Shown: positions 50,396 through 60,048, numbered from the stretch's first letter. The stretch: 64,000 nucleotides of DNA from RGIG4140 sp045635565 (GCA_045635565.1 JAZTVX010000044.1:11370-75369), one strand, 5' to 3'. Translations and numbers: made by a program. Notes: a model not told the origin generated them from the sequence alone.

Positions 50396-51310
50396 ATGAC
50401 GGAATTTGTAACGGACACACAAAAACAACGGTTTGGATTTGTCGCTATTTTAGGGGCACCCAATGCCGGTAAATCAACATTGGTTAATCGTTTAATCGGA
50501 GCAAAAGTATCGATTGTATCTCCGAAGGTACAAACAACCCGTTCCCGTATCAGGGGTATTTTTATCGAAGATGATGTTCAATTGGTTTTGGTTGATACTC
50601 CTGGGATTTTTAAAGCCTCTCGTCGATTCGATAGAGCCATGGTTGCCTCTGCTTGGACGGAATCAGATGAAACAGATATACGTTTATTAGTTGTCGATGC
50701 ACAAAAAGGGATGGATAAAAATACGGATGCCATTATCACGTCACTTCAAAAGAATAAACAAAAAGCAGTCTTGGTTATCAATAAAATTGATTTAATTTCG
50801 AAAGACAAATTGTTGCCGTTGATTGCAACATTAAGTCAACGGGGTATCTTTACCGAAACATTTTTGATTTCGGCACAAACGGGTGAAAAAACAGATGAAT
50901 TAAAACAGTATTTGAAAGAAATGGCTCCGATATCGCCTTGGATGTTTCCAGATGATCAATTATCTGATTTGCCGAATCGGTTATTTGCTGCCGAAATTAC
51001 ACGGGAAAAGATGTTTTTGTTGTTACAGCAGGAATTACCTTATACTGTTGCTGTTACGACAACCAATTGGGAAGAAAAAGAAAACGGTATTCGTATTGAA
51101 CAAACCATTTTTGTTGAACGGGCAGGGATTAAACCGATTGTTGTCGGTAAAGGTGGTTCTATGATTCGTAAAATCGGTGAATCAGCTCGACGAGAATTAA
51201 CAAAATTATTTGAACAACCTGTACATTTGTTTTTGACGGTTCGTGTTAAGGAAAATTGGGCAGATGATCCGGCCCGTTTTGCCGAGTGGGGATTGGATTA
51301 TAACGTTTAA
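50396..51310 (+). CDS. era: GTPase Era
   Basis: A 304-residue GTPase that binds 16S rRNA and helps 30S assembly. G1 GAPNAGKSTLVN, G2 TRSRIRG, G3 VDTPGIF, G4 INKIDLI, G5 SAQTGEK. The C-terminal KH domain has IVVGKGGSMIRKIG and ends LFLTVRVKENWADD. Directly downstream of rnc. Confidence 0.98.
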   Translation: MTEFVTDTQKQRFGFVAILGAPNAGKSTLVNRLIGAKVSIVSPKVQTTRSRIRGIFIEDDVQLVLVDTPGIFKASRRFDRAMVASAWTESDETDIRLLVVDAQKGMDKNTDAIITSLQKNKQKAVLVINKIDLISKDKLLPLIATLSQRGIFTETFLISAQTGEKTDELKQYLKEMAPISPWMFPDDQLSDLPNRLFAAEITREKMFLLLQQELPYTVAVTTTNWEEKENGIRIEQTIFVERAGIKPIVVGKGGSMIRKIGESARRELTKLFEQPVHLFLTVRVKENWADDPARFAEWGLDYNV

Positions 51311-51327
51311 AGAAAGAATTGTATCCA

Positions 51328-52038
51328 ATGCCGATGTTTAAAACGGAAAAAGCCCTTTTATTACATATTCATCCTTTGGGAGAGAGGGCTTTTATGTTAT
51401 CGGTATTCACATCTGATAAGGGGCGTTATGTCGGTGTTGTTAAGGCAAAAAAAACAGCAGATATTGCGTCATTGTTGGATGTGCGTTGGCAAGCCCGATT
51501 AGAAGAACAAAGTGGGACGTTTTATGTTGATAATGCGACATCGGTTGTTATTGATTATTTAGATGATAAAATTCGATTGGCATTGATACAAACGGTTTGT
51601 GAGTTATTGCATTGCTTGTTGCCCGAACGCCAGCCCATGGATGATTTATATCGGGATACGATGAGTTTATTAGATTCATTGGACAGCAATCGAATCATTG
51701 TTCACTATGTTGCGTGGGAAATAAAGTTACTTCAATCTATTGGATTTGGACTTGATTTAACAAGTTGTGCCGGTGGTGGAAATCGATTAGATTTAGCATA
51801 TGTGTCGCCTAGAACAGGGAGAGCCGTTAGTCGTGAAAAAGGATTGCCATATCATGATAAATTATTGGAATTACCCCGTTTTATGTGGGATAAGAAAGCA
51901 TCGGTTACACAGGCAGACATATTGAGTGCATTTATCATAACGACTCACTTTTTTACGATTCATGCCGGTATGAAACAATTGCCGATGGCACGTGAACGCC
52001 TGATTCATTATGTGACTACTCGGAAATTGTCTTTTTAA
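51328..52038 (+). CDS. recO: DNA repair protein RecO
   Basis: A 236-residue recombination mediator working with RecR to load RecA. The N-terminal OB fold has ALLLHIHPLGERAFMLSVFTSDKGRYVGVVKAKK; the helical domain has WEIKLLQSIGFGLDLTSCAGG. The zinc-site cysteines of some RecO proteins are reduced to one here, as in many Alphaproteobacteria. The ATG at 51328 is preferred over a TTG at 51319. Its last 23 bases overlap the convergent gtrA. Confidence 0.9.
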   Translation: MPMFKTEKALLLHIHPLGERAFMLSVFTSDKGRYVGVVKAKKTADIASLLDVRWQARLEEQSGTFYVDNATSVVIDYLDDKIRLALIQTVCELLHCLLPERQPMDDLYRDTMSLLDSLDSNRIIVHYVAWEIKLLQSIGFGLDLTSCAGGGNRLDLAYVSPRTGRAVSREKGLPYHDKLLELPRFMWDKKASVTQADILSAFIITTHFFTIHAGMKQLPMARERLIHYVTTRKLSF

Positions 52039-52450
52039 AAGCCAGTCGTTTGAGAAAAATATAGTTCAAAATAGCAACTATAATCAAACAAATGATTTGT
52101 GCCGTATAAGGATTATTGATGAGGAAAGTTGTTATCAACCATAGCAAAGCCATATTAAAAAGGTAGGAAAGTTCCCAAACGGCTAAGCAACCGATAAATT
52201 CCTTGACGTAATTGCCTCTCGTGTTAAAGACGTAGAATTTTTGTGTTAAATAACTGTTGAAAGATGACAATATAAAACTCAAAAACAAGGCTGTTTGAGG
52301 TAATTCATTTCCTGATAAAAATAAAAAGAGGGCATATAAGAGATATGAAAAAACCGTGTTATAGCCTCCGACCAAAACAAAGCGTATTTTTTCGGGTAAT
52401 CGTAGCCAAACACGGTAAATGGACAAATAAAGGTTAATCACTGTTTTCAT
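52016..52450 (-). CDS. GtrA-family membrane protein
   Basis: A 144-residue protein with four membrane helices (about 22-42, 52-70, 86-106 and 115-135) and the GtrA openings RFVLVGGYNTVFSYLLY and NSYLTQKFYVF. GtrA-like proteins are thought to flip undecaprenyl-phosphate sugars in the inner membrane for glycan modification, usually beside a glycosyltransferase; none is adjacent here, but the opgGH glucan genes begin 1.5 kb away. It overlaps the end of recO in convergent orientation. Confidence 0.88.
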   Translation of the reverse strand: MKTVINLYLSIYRVWLRLPEKIRFVLVGGYNTVFSYLLYALFLFLSGNELPQTALFLSFILSSFNSYLTQKFYVFNTRGNYVKEFIGCLAVWELSYLFNMALLWLITTFLINNPYTAQIICLIIVAILNYIFLKRLAFKKTISE

Positions 52451-52524
52451 ACGTCACTTATATTGAAATCCGATATTTTACCAACAGATGACAAGGATAA
52501 AAAGATTTGATAAGATATCTTGAA

Positions 52525-53853
52525 CTATCGTGTGGTGGATAAATGGTCATTTAAGTTTTTATCATTCAAGTTTTTATCGGTTTTTTCTTCCGGTACTTTT
52601 GAACCAACACGACTCAACGTTGCACAACATGTCGGTGTGGGTGTTGATTCTGCTCTTGTATCTGTCAATGTTGGAGGTGATGGAAACTTTGTGCTACAAG
52701 GTTCTTTGGTAGGAGGCGTTTGTTCGTTTGACTCTTTTTTTGTTGGTAAAGATGTTTGTTGTTCTGGTGGAGTATGTGAATTTTCATCGAAAAACATAGG
52801 CATTATATTTTTTGTTATTGGAGCTAGTAATGGTGCACCTGACATTTCCTTTGCTACGGCATCATAAAGAGCAGGGTTCTTACGACAAGCATTCCAAAAT
52901 GCAGGTGAACAGTCTGCCATATATTGCTTCCCTGAAACAAAACATTGAAGGGCTTCTTCGGGAGGCATTTCTGTATATACCTGCGTTAAATTTTGTTGTG
53001 CCACAGTATATGCGTCCTTATGGGATCCTTTCTCATCCCGTTTTTTTGCATGTGCACATGCAACCATACAGTCTAATGCGATTTCACCTCGAACAGTTTT
53101 TTCACTTTCACTACCACCTTTGGGCATTTTGTCGAGTTGCCGCTTATTATTATTATTCCACTGTTGAAAAAGTTGTGCATCCGTTTTACGTGTTTCTTCA
53201 TCATCGGGATTTTGTTGTAATCTTCTCCAACTTTCGTCTGATAAAGAAATCATACATTTGCGACGATGTGCAGATTTTTTCTTGTATTGTTGGCAAGCTT
53301 CTTTCTCTGCCTGTTCGGAAGGATAATCGGTTTCTAACAATCGTTGTGTTGCTCGTTCGGAACGTTTGAAAATACCACGTTGCACTTTTAATAAAACTGG
53401 TGCCGGCAGGGTGCGTAACATTTCTGTTCTTTTGCGTGAATCTGTTTCGTCTAGGAAATTATCAACCAGTTTTTCTTCTTCCTGTGAGAGAGGTTCAATG
53501 GTTTGTTGTCTTTGTGTTTCAGCAATGACTGCCTGTTTCGTTTCAGCAACTGATTGTGCTATCATGACTTGATTTACGCCAGAGTCTTTTGTTGAGCCGA
53601 TTGTGCCATTCGTGCCTTGTAACGTTTGATGAATGACTTGTTGAATGTGTTCCGGAAACTTTGCGGCTTCTGCCTGTTTAATGTTTTCCGATAATGGAAC
53701 AGATGCAATCTGTTGACTTAATTCCTTTAAACGTGGTTCAGATACATTGCCTGATGCAACCATCTCAGCAATTGCCAAATAATTGGAACGCAATGTAACT
53801 AAATCATTTTCTTTTGATTGTGTTTTTTCCGTGTTTTGAGTTGCTTCAACCAT
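52525..53853 (-). CDS. Hypothetical coiled-coil protein sharing an N-terminal module with the 18.5-kb protein
   Basis: A 442-residue protein; the ATG at 53853 follows GGAGG by seven bases. No signal peptide or membrane segment. Residues about 45-110 (QIASVPLSENIKQAEAAKFP, EHIQQVIHQT, NGTIG, then Gln-rich helix) align with residues about 90-160 of the protein at 18470-20722, with the same order I-x-x-V-x-L, IK-A, AA, P-H and NG. The rest is helical and charged; the C-terminal 75 residues are Pro/Thr-rich and end with a repeated DKNLND. It has a near-consensus promoter of its own. Unknown lineage-specific family. Confidence 0.6.
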   Translation of the reverse strand: MVEATQNTEKTQSKENDLVTLRSNYLAIAEMVASGNVSEPRLKELSQQIASVPLSENIKQAEAAKFPEHIQQVIHQTLQGTNGTIGSTKDSGVNQVMIAQSVAETKQAVIAETQRQQTIEPLSQEEEKLVDNFLDETDSRKRTEMLRTLPAPVLLKVQRGIFKRSERATQRLLETDYPSEQAEKEACQQYKKKSAHRRKCMISLSDESWRRLQQNPDDEETRKTDAQLFQQWNNNNKRQLDKMPKGGSESEKTVRGEIALDCMVACAHAKKRDEKGSHKDAYTVAQQNLTQVYTEMPPEEALQCFVSGKQYMADCSPAFWNACRKNPALYDAVAKEMSGAPLLAPITKNIMPMFFDENSHTPPEQQTSLPTKKESNEQTPPTKEPCSTKFPSPPTLTDTRAESTPTPTCCATLSRVGSKVPEEKTDKNLNDKNLNDHLSTTR

Positions 53854-53889
53854 TTGCTTGTCCTCCAACATAATACATATATAACCTAC

Positions 53890-53918
53890 ATTTTATCATC
53901 AAAACGATATATTGTCAA
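53890..53918 (-). promoter_or_regulatory. Near-consensus promoter of the 52.5-kb coiled-coil gene
   Basis: Minus strand TTGACA (53918-53913), 17 bp, TAAAAT (53895-53890). Confidence 0.85.
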
Positions 53919-53929
53919 ACATTTTATGC

Positions 53930-53958
53930 TTGCAATTTAAATGGAAAGTTTTTATGCT
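53930..53958 (+). promoter_or_regulatory. Promoter of the opgG-X-opgH operon
   Basis: TTGCAA, 17 bp, TATGCT, then an AGAAAGGG ribosome site and the ATG at 53984. It lies back to back with the promoter on the other strand. Confidence 0.55.
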
Positions 53959-53983
53959 GTAAAACAAAGAAAGGGAATGCATA

Positions 53984-55513
53984 ATGATGTTACAAAAAAT
54001 AAAATATATTTTGTCATTGTTGTTAACGACACTCATGGTTGTAAAAACAGCACATGCTGATGTTTTTGATTATCAAAATGTCGTTTCATTAGCGCAAAAA
54101 ATGTCTTTTTCTCCTTTTGAAACTAAAAAACCTGATTTGCCGTCTGAGTTGTCGGAAATGAATTATGATGATTTTCGTTCTATTCGATACAAACGCGAAG
54201 AAGGCCCTTGGTATCATCAAAATATCCCGTTTGAAATGCAGTTTTTTCACATGGGCTCCATTTATCAAAATTCTGTACGGGTTAATCAGTTGATTGCTGG
54301 CAAAGAATATTATATTCCTTATACACCCAAAGCATTTACCTTAAAAGATAAACCGATGATGAATATTCAGGGGGATATTGATTATGCCGGTTTTCGGTTG
54401 CATTATCCACTTAATAAGCCAGATTATTATGATGAGTTGATAGCCTTTTTGGGGGCCAGTTATTTTCGGGCTTTGGGTAAAGATCAAAAATACGGTTTAT
54501 CGGCACGGGGCTTGGCTGTTGATACGGGCATGTCAACCGGTGAAGAGTTTCCGATATTTAAAGAATTTTGGGTTAAACGACCGGCATTTCGTCAACGAAA
54601 TATGGTGATTTATGCGTTATTGGATAGTCCTCGAATCGTGGGAGCATATCAGTTTTTTATTCAGCCCGGAAAAAATACCAAAATCGATGTAACGGCAACG
54701 TTATTTCCCCGTGACGATATTCAAAAAGTGGGTATAGCCCCGTTAACCAGCATGTATTTGTTTGGCGAAAATACAAAAAACAGATTTTTTGATTACCGGC
54801 CGGAAGTTCATGATAGTGATGGGTTGTTAGTACATAACGGTAATGATGAATGGCTGTGGCGTCCGTTGGATAACGCTCGTCAATTGCGTATGAGTTCATT
54901 TCATGATAATAAACCGAAAGGATTCGGTTTAATGCAACGTGATCGAAATGCACATCATTATCAGGATTTGGAAGCCTTTTATGAAGAACGGCCAAGCGTT
55001 TGGATTGAGCCATTGGACGGTTTTGACAAAGGACGTGTTCATTTGGTTGAAATTCCCTCTGAAAAAGAAATACATGATAATGTTGTTGCTTTTTGGTGGC
55101 CGGATAAACCGATTGAAAAAGGCAAAATGTACACATTTAAATATCGTATGAATTGGATTAAAGAGGAACCCGAAACATTTCCCAATGCCAAAGTTGTATC
55201 AACACATGTCGGGGCAGGGGGTGTTGCCGGTAGTGAAAATGATGCTATGATAAAATACGTCATTGACTATCAAGGGACGGCATTTGATGGATTTAAATCA
55301 GTTGATGAATTGACTGCTGATGTATCTGTTGATAATGGTCAGATTCATCATCCTGTCGTTCAATTTAATTCATTGACAGGTGGATATCGCTTATTTTTTG
55401 ATTTTGAACCGAATGGTAAAACAGCTGAATTGAGGGCTTTTATTAAATCAAAAAGGGAAAAAGATAAAAATCGTATATTGACGGAAGTTTGGTCATATCA
55501 ATATTTACCATAG
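53984..55513 (+). CDS. opgG: Periplasmic glucan biosynthesis protein OpgG (MdoG)
   Basis: A 509-residue exported protein with a signal peptide ending at AHA (residue about 25) and the OpgG opening FDYQNVVSLAQKMS. Family landmarks are YDDFRSIRYKREEGPW, FEMQFFHMG, FLGASYFRALGKDQKYGLSARGLA, EFWVKRP and the C-terminal Ig-like domain. OpgG works in the periplasm on osmoregulated periplasmic glucans; recent work on this family describes beta-1,2-glucanase activity. It is first in an operon with a small unknown gene and opgH. An additional ATG three bases later is equally usable. Confidence 0.95.
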   Translation: MMLQKIKYILSLLLTTLMVVKTAHADVFDYQNVVSLAQKMSFSPFETKKPDLPSELSEMNYDDFRSIRYKREEGPWYHQNIPFEMQFFHMGSIYQNSVRVNQLIAGKEYYIPYTPKAFTLKDKPMMNIQGDIDYAGFRLHYPLNKPDYYDELIAFLGASYFRALGKDQKYGLSARGLAVDTGMSTGEEFPIFKEFWVKRPAFRQRNMVIYALLDSPRIVGAYQFFIQPGKNTKIDVTATLFPRDDIQKVGIAPLTSMYLFGENTKNRFFDYRPEVHDSDGLLVHNGNDEWLWRPLDNARQLRMSSFHDNKPKGFGLMQRDRNAHHYQDLEAFYEERPSVWIEPLDGFDKGRVHLVEIPSEKEIHDNVVAFWWPDKPIEKGKMYTFKYRMNWIKEEPETFPNAKVVSTHVGAGGVAGSENDAMIKYVIDYQGTAFDGFKSVDELTADVSVDNGQIHHPVVQFNSLTGGYRLFFDFEPNGKTAELRAFIKSKREKDKNRILTEVWSYQYLP

Positions 55514-55520
55514 GGGTAAC

Positions 55521-55994
55521 ATGGGTAACATTAAATTTTATACCATTGAAGATTGGGTTGAAGCCTACTTAAGGGGATGGGGTTATCAAGACAGCCATTT
55601 GACACATGTGATAACTGAAAAATTAAAATCTGAAAAAAGCAATTTGCATCCTGATGACGTTTGTTTTTTGTTGGATAAACATATTCAAACATACATTGAT
55701 ACCGTCTTGCCGGACATAAAATTATCTGCCATTCAAAAACAGGCCTATTTTAAAATGATTTTTCTGATGAAAAAATTATATTTAACCGTTAATTTGTTTG
55801 ATGATATTTCTGTCGAAGATGAACGCTGTCTGTCGAATGCTTTTCGGGAACAATTGTATCCGATTGTACCGGATTTGGTTCAAGCCGATATGTTTCGTCA
55901 AAGCATTAAAATATTTCACCCCTTTTGGAAATTGAAAAAAACATTCGTTAAAGGTGTGAAATTTGTTGGGAAAACGGTTGCAAAAAAACAATGA
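55521..55994 (+). CDS. Unknown protein encoded between opgG and opgH
   Basis: A 157-residue, mostly helical protein without signal peptide or membrane segment; I recognise no family. It starts seven bases after opgG and ends nine bases before opgH, so it belongs to the operon. Visible: IEDWVEAYLRGWGYQDSH near the N-terminus, Leu-rich helices FKMIFLMKKLYLTVNLF in the middle and a basic end WKLKKTFVKGVKFVGKTVAKK that could bind membrane phospholipid or the cytoplasmic side of OpgH. A cytoplasmic accessory of the glucan synthase is inferred from position only. Confidence 0.6.
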   Translation: MGNIKFYTIEDWVEAYLRGWGYQDSHLTHVITEKLKSEKSNLHPDDVCFLLDKHIQTYIDTVLPDIKLSAIQKQAYFKMIFLMKKLYLTVNLFDDISVEDERCLSNAFREQLYPIVPDLVQADMFRQSIKIFHPFWKLKKTFVKGVKFVGKTVAKKQ

Positions 55995-56003
55995 GGGTAA
56001 GCC

Positions 56004-58046
56004 ATGCAAAAAGAATGTACTATTCTGTCTAACATTAGTAAACGGCAAATTGTTTGGCGACGTATTAAATTATTCGGTATTGTTTTGTTAAGTGTTGTTT
56101 TTGCAACGTTAAAATGGGCAACATTTATGCCGACGGATGTTGTAGTGCCGATTAAAATCGGTATGATTATCCTATTTTGTTTGACATTTTCGTGGATTTC
56201 CCTCTTTTTTTGGTCGAGTTTGTTCGGATTTTGGGATATGTTATGCAAACGCCCCATGCCTGCCATTAAAAGAGTGGCACCTGATACGCGTTTGACAACC
56301 AAAACAGCCGTTTTAATGCCTGTCTATAATGAAAATCCTCAAACGGTTTATGCAAATTTGTTGGCCATGGCTCGTGATTTGGAAAAAACAGGGCAGGCAA
56401 CTGCTTTTGATTTTTTTGTATTAAGTGATACGACGAAACCGGATGTATGGATTCAAGAAGAAATTCTCTGGCAACAAACGAAAGATTTGTTCCCTCAAAA
56501 CGTTCATTTGTACTATCGTCATCGTCCGAAAAATACGGCTCGTAAAAGTGGAAATATTGAAGATTTTTGTGTGCGATGGGGAAGTCTTTATGAACATATG
56601 ATTGTCTTGGATGCAGATAGTTTGATGACAGGTGAAGTCATGGTTCAAATGGCTCAATTGATGGAAGTTAATACCACAACGGGTATAATACAGGCACCTC
56701 CCATGATTATCAATCAAAAAACGTTTTTTTCACGTGTGCAACAGTTTGCCGGACGGGTTTACGGGCCGATTGTCAGTGCCGGTTTGGCTTATTGGCAGGT
56801 GTGGGACAGCAATTATTGGGGGCATAATGCTATTATTCGCACACAAGCCTTCATGGCCTGTTGCGGATTGCCGGTATTTCCGGGGCAGGCTCCGTTCGGC
56901 GGTCATATTTTAAGTCATGATTTTGTCGAGGCGGCTCTTATTCGCAGAAGTGGTTGGTTGGCGTGGATGTTGCCGGAATTAAAGGGTAGTTATGAAGAAT
57001 GTCCACCAACCATGTTGGATTTTGTGATTCGTGACAGACGATGGTGCCAAGGTAATTTACAACATTTACGTATTTTGTTTTCTAAATGGCTTCATCCGGT
57101 ATCCCGTTTACATTTTACAACGGGTATTATGTCGTATCTGTCATCTCCGTTGTGGTTTTTGTTTTTGTTTTTGGGATTGGGTATTGCGTTGTGGCGTGAA
57201 TTTTTTCCACCTCAATATTTCTCGGAAACAAAAACCTTGTTTCCGATGTGGCCGGAATTTGACTTAATCGGTACATTGGCATTATTTGGATTATCAATGG
57301 CAATGTTGTTTGTTCCTAAAATTTTAGGTGGTCTGATAGTAATTATACAACATCGTCCGTTGAAAGAATATGGTGGTTTTTTCGGTTTGTTGATGACCAT
57401 GTTGGTGGAATTTGTATTTAGTGCTTTAATTGCTCCGATTATGATGCTTTTTCAAAGTAAAATAGTGTTCGATATCTTCTTGGGTATTGATACCGGCTGG
57501 TCTGCTCAAAACAGAGATGCAACAGGAACATCATGGCGTGTGGCATGTCAACGTCATTGGGGACATTTGGTTATCGGTGTTGGTGTGTCCATCATCGTGT
57601 ACTTGTATGCCAATTCTCTCTTTTACTGGATTTTGCCGATAACGGTTGGTTTAATTTTGTCGATTCCGGTATCTGTTTTTTCATCCAGAGAAAGTGTTGG
57701 TAAACTGGCTCAAAAGTGTCGATTGTTTATTATCCCCGAAGAATACAAAAAACCGGATATTTTAATCAAAGCAGAACACGCTTTCATCGAAATTCAAACA
57801 TGTTCGATGTCGGATGGTATCATGGTATTGTTAAAAAATCCGATATATCTGAATCTGCATATATATATGTTGTCCGTGAATGGCCCTCAACCGGAATTTG
57901 ACGATAGGGTGGTTAGGTCAGTCACGCAAAAAATACAATATTATGCTCAAAACAATGTTTTGGATTTCGCACCTGACGAATTGAAATATTGTTTGTATTC
58001 ACCGTCAACGTTGCGTGAATTGTCTTTGCTGTATTTGATGAATTGA
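56004..58046 (+). CDS. opgH: Glucans biosynthesis glucosyltransferase OpgH (MdoH)
   Basis: A 680-residue inner-membrane processive glycosyltransferase (GT2) that polymerises UDP-glucose into the glucan backbone. Two N-terminal membrane helices, the catalytic domain with VLMPVYNENPQTV, VLSDTTKP, VLDADSLMTG (DxD), the acid base region DFVEAALIRRSGW and RDRRWCQGNLQH (QxxRW-like), and then at least four C-terminal membrane helices from about residue 380 to 575. The C-terminal 100 residues are cytoplasmic. It is shorter than the E. coli protein (about 850), mainly at the N-terminus. Confidence 0.95.
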   Translation: MQKECTILSNISKRQIVWRRIKLFGIVLLSVVFATLKWATFMPTDVVVPIKIGMIILFCLTFSWISLFFWSSLFGFWDMLCKRPMPAIKRVAPDTRLTTKTAVLMPVYNENPQTVYANLLAMARDLEKTGQATAFDFFVLSDTTKPDVWIQEEILWQQTKDLFPQNVHLYYRHRPKNTARKSGNIEDFCVRWGSLYEHMIVLDADSLMTGEVMVQMAQLMEVNTTTGIIQAPPMIINQKTFFSRVQQFAGRVYGPIVSAGLAYWQVWDSNYWGHNAIIRTQAFMACCGLPVFPGQAPFGGHILSHDFVEAALIRRSGWLAWMLPELKGSYEECPPTMLDFVIRDRRWCQGNLQHLRILFSKWLHPVSRLHFTTGIMSYLSSPLWFLFLFLGLGIALWREFFPPQYFSETKTLFPMWPEFDLIGTLALFGLSMAMLFVPKILGGLIVIIQHRPLKEYGGFFGLLMTMLVEFVFSALIAPIMMLFQSKIVFDIFLGIDTGWSAQNRDATGTSWRVACQRHWGHLVIGVGVSIIVYLYANSLFYWILPITVGLILSIPVSVFSSRESVGKLAQKCRLFIIPEEYKKPDILIKAEHAFIEIQTCSMSDGIMVLLKNPIYLNLHIYMLSVNGPQPEFDDRVVRSVTQKIQYYAQNNVLDFAPDELKYCLYSPSTLRELSLLYLMN

Positions 58047-58095
58047 TATTAAATTGTATAAAATATAATGGGTTGTGTCCGTTTTTATATTTTGA

Positions 58096-58124
58096 TTGAC
58101 ATTCTGTGTAAATGAGCCTAATAT
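58096..58124 (+). promoter_or_regulatory. Promoter of the MsbA-like exporter gene
   Basis: TTGACA, 17 bp, TAATAT. Its start near 58131 lies downstream of an in-frame ATG at 58112 and supports the ATG at 58154. Confidence 0.75.
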
Positions 58125-58153
58125 ACGGCATTATTACAACAAAAGGTATTTTT

Positions 58154-59932
58154 ATGTTTCAAAAATTAAAAAAAAATAATTTCGTTTTAAATTATTCTCG
58201 CATGTGGCCGTTTGTTCGTCCGTTTTGGGGGCGGGCTTTGGTTTCGACGTTAATTACAATTCCCATCGGTTCTTTGGATGCTATTGTTGCGTTGTCTTTG
58301 AAACCGTTTATGGATACAGTTATCATGGATAAAGGTGATGCGACTTTTTTTGGTATGCCGATGCCTCTTTATATGATACCGATGTTTATTATCTTTTTTA
58401 CCATTTTTCAAAGTGCATTGGAATATACATCTTCATATTTAAATGCCTGGGTCGGAGGCCGAATTACCAATGCTGTGAAGCAAAAAATATATGCGAAATT
58501 GGTTCGGTGTGAACCGGCTTTTGTTGATAAAAATTCGTCAGGTTTTATTGTGTTTCGATGTGATACGGATCCGAATTTGGCGTGTTCGGGATTGTTGACA
58601 AATTTAAAAGTTTTTACCACCCGATTGTTTTCGTCGATTTCGCTGTTGTTTGTGTTAATTTATACGTCGTGGGAGTTGGCTATTTGGGCCATTATTGTGT
58701 TAGGGACATCTTTGTGGCCGTTGACGACGATACGTCGCAAAATTAAAGAAGTGATGAATTCGACTGTATTGGCCGGTGGGGCGGCTTTAACGGCTTTAAA
58801 TGAAACGTTTTCCGGATTAAAAACAATTGCTTCATACAATTTGGAAAAGAAACAAAGTGATAAATTTTCCGAGGTATTACGTCAGATTTTCAGGTTACAG
58901 ATAAAATATACGCAAAAAACGGCTTGGTTATCTCCGATGATGCATATCATCATTGCTGTTGGTATTGCCGGTACGATTTGGTTGGGTAGTTATTTGATTC
59001 GTTCCAGTGATATTACTCCAGGTGATTTTGTATCATTTATGACGGCTTTGTTAATGTTATATACACCGATTAAAAATATCGGAAAGAATTTTGCTTCCGT
59101 TCAAATGTCGTTTTTGGCGATTGAACGTGTTTTTGAATTTTTGGAAATGCCATCAACGGTAAATGAAAAGAAAGATGCTCAAGATTGTCCTATTTTAACC
59201 GATAAAATTGAATATCAAAATGTTCATTTCGGTTATACATCAGAACGGTTGGTATTGAAAGATATTAACTTGACGATTCGTAAAGGACAAAAAATTGCCT
59301 TTGTCGGTAATTCCGGTGGTGGAAAAACAACGTTGGTTAACCTGTTGCCTCGCTTTTATGAATTGACAAGTGGACAGATTATGATTGATGATGTTAGCGT
59401 TGCTGATATGAAATTGACATCGTTACGGGATAATATTGCTGTCGTGTTTCAGGATAATTTCTTGTTTAGTGGAACGATACGGGATAATATTATGTTGGGT
59501 CGTCCGAATGCGACAGCCGAAGAAGTTGAACAGGCATTACAATCAGCTTGCTTGGACGAATTTGTCACATCGTTGCCGATGGGGTTGGATACGGAAATCG
59601 GTGAACGGGGTGTGTTACTGTCGGGTGGACAAAAACAGCGAGTGGCTATTGCCCGTGCTTTCTTGAAAAACTCACCAATTGTTATTTTGGATGAGGCAAC
59701 ATCTGCTTTGGATAATAAATCGGAAGCCATTGTGCAACAGGCTATTGATAATTTAATGAAAGACAGAACGGTTTTTGTGATTGCACACCGTCTGTCGACC
59801 ATTCAAAATGCTGATCAGATTGTTGTTGTCAATGAAGGTCGCATTGTGGAACAAGGTTCACATGATGAATTGATTGAGTTACAAGGAGCGTATTATATGT
59901 TGTATTCTGCTCAATTCAAGAGCAAGAATTAA
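58154..59932 (+). CDS. MsbA-like ABC exporter (lipid A / lipid transport)
   Basis: A 592-residue half-transporter: six membrane helices in the first 320 residues, then one ABC domain with Walker A GNSGGGKTT, Q-loop VFQDNFLFSGTI, signature LLSGGQKQRVAIARAF, Walker B PIVILDEATSALD and switch His in VIAHRLSTI. The N-terminal coupling region and ENLEKKQ-like SYNLEKKQSDKF are of the MsbA type. It probably flips lipid A or another lipid across the inner membrane as a homodimer. The ATG at 58154 has AAAGG upstream. It may alternatively export another glycolipid or glucan, since opgH precedes it, but it has its own promoter. Confidence 0.82.
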   Translation: MFQKLKKNNFVLNYSRMWPFVRPFWGRALVSTLITIPIGSLDAIVALSLKPFMDTVIMDKGDATFFGMPMPLYMIPMFIIFFTIFQSALEYTSSYLNAWVGGRITNAVKQKIYAKLVRCEPAFVDKNSSGFIVFRCDTDPNLACSGLLTNLKVFTTRLFSSISLLFVLIYTSWELAIWAIIVLGTSLWPLTTIRRKIKEVMNSTVLAGGAALTALNETFSGLKTIASYNLEKKQSDKFSEVLRQIFRLQIKYTQKTAWLSPMMHIIIAVGIAGTIWLGSYLIRSSDITPGDFVSFMTALLMLYTPIKNIGKNFASVQMSFLAIERVFEFLEMPSTVNEKKDAQDCPILTDKIEYQNVHFGYTSERLVLKDINLTIRKGQKIAFVGNSGGGKTTLVNLLPRFYELTSGQIMIDDVSVADMKLTSLRDNIAVVFQDNFLFSGTIRDNIMLGRPNATAEEVEQALQSACLDEFVTSLPMGLDTEIGERGVLLSGGQKQRVAIARAFLKNSPIVILDEATSALDNKSEAIVQQAIDNLMKDRTVFVIAHRLSTIQNADQIVVVNEGRIVEQGSHDELIELQGAYYMLYSAQFKSKN

Positions 59933-59990
59933 ACAGGATGAGCCATCTGTTTTTCAGATAAAAAACGTTTGCCTTTTTTTGAAATTTTTG

Positions 59991-60019
59991 TTGCGAAAAA
60001 AAATGCTTCGTGATACAAT
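59991..60019 (+). promoter_or_regulatory. Promoter of pflB
   Basis: TTGCGA, 17 bp, TACAAT. Leader of about 82 nt to the ATG at 60108. Confidence 0.65.
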
Positions 60020-60048
60020 TACGTGCGAAATAATCTCTGGCAGAAATA

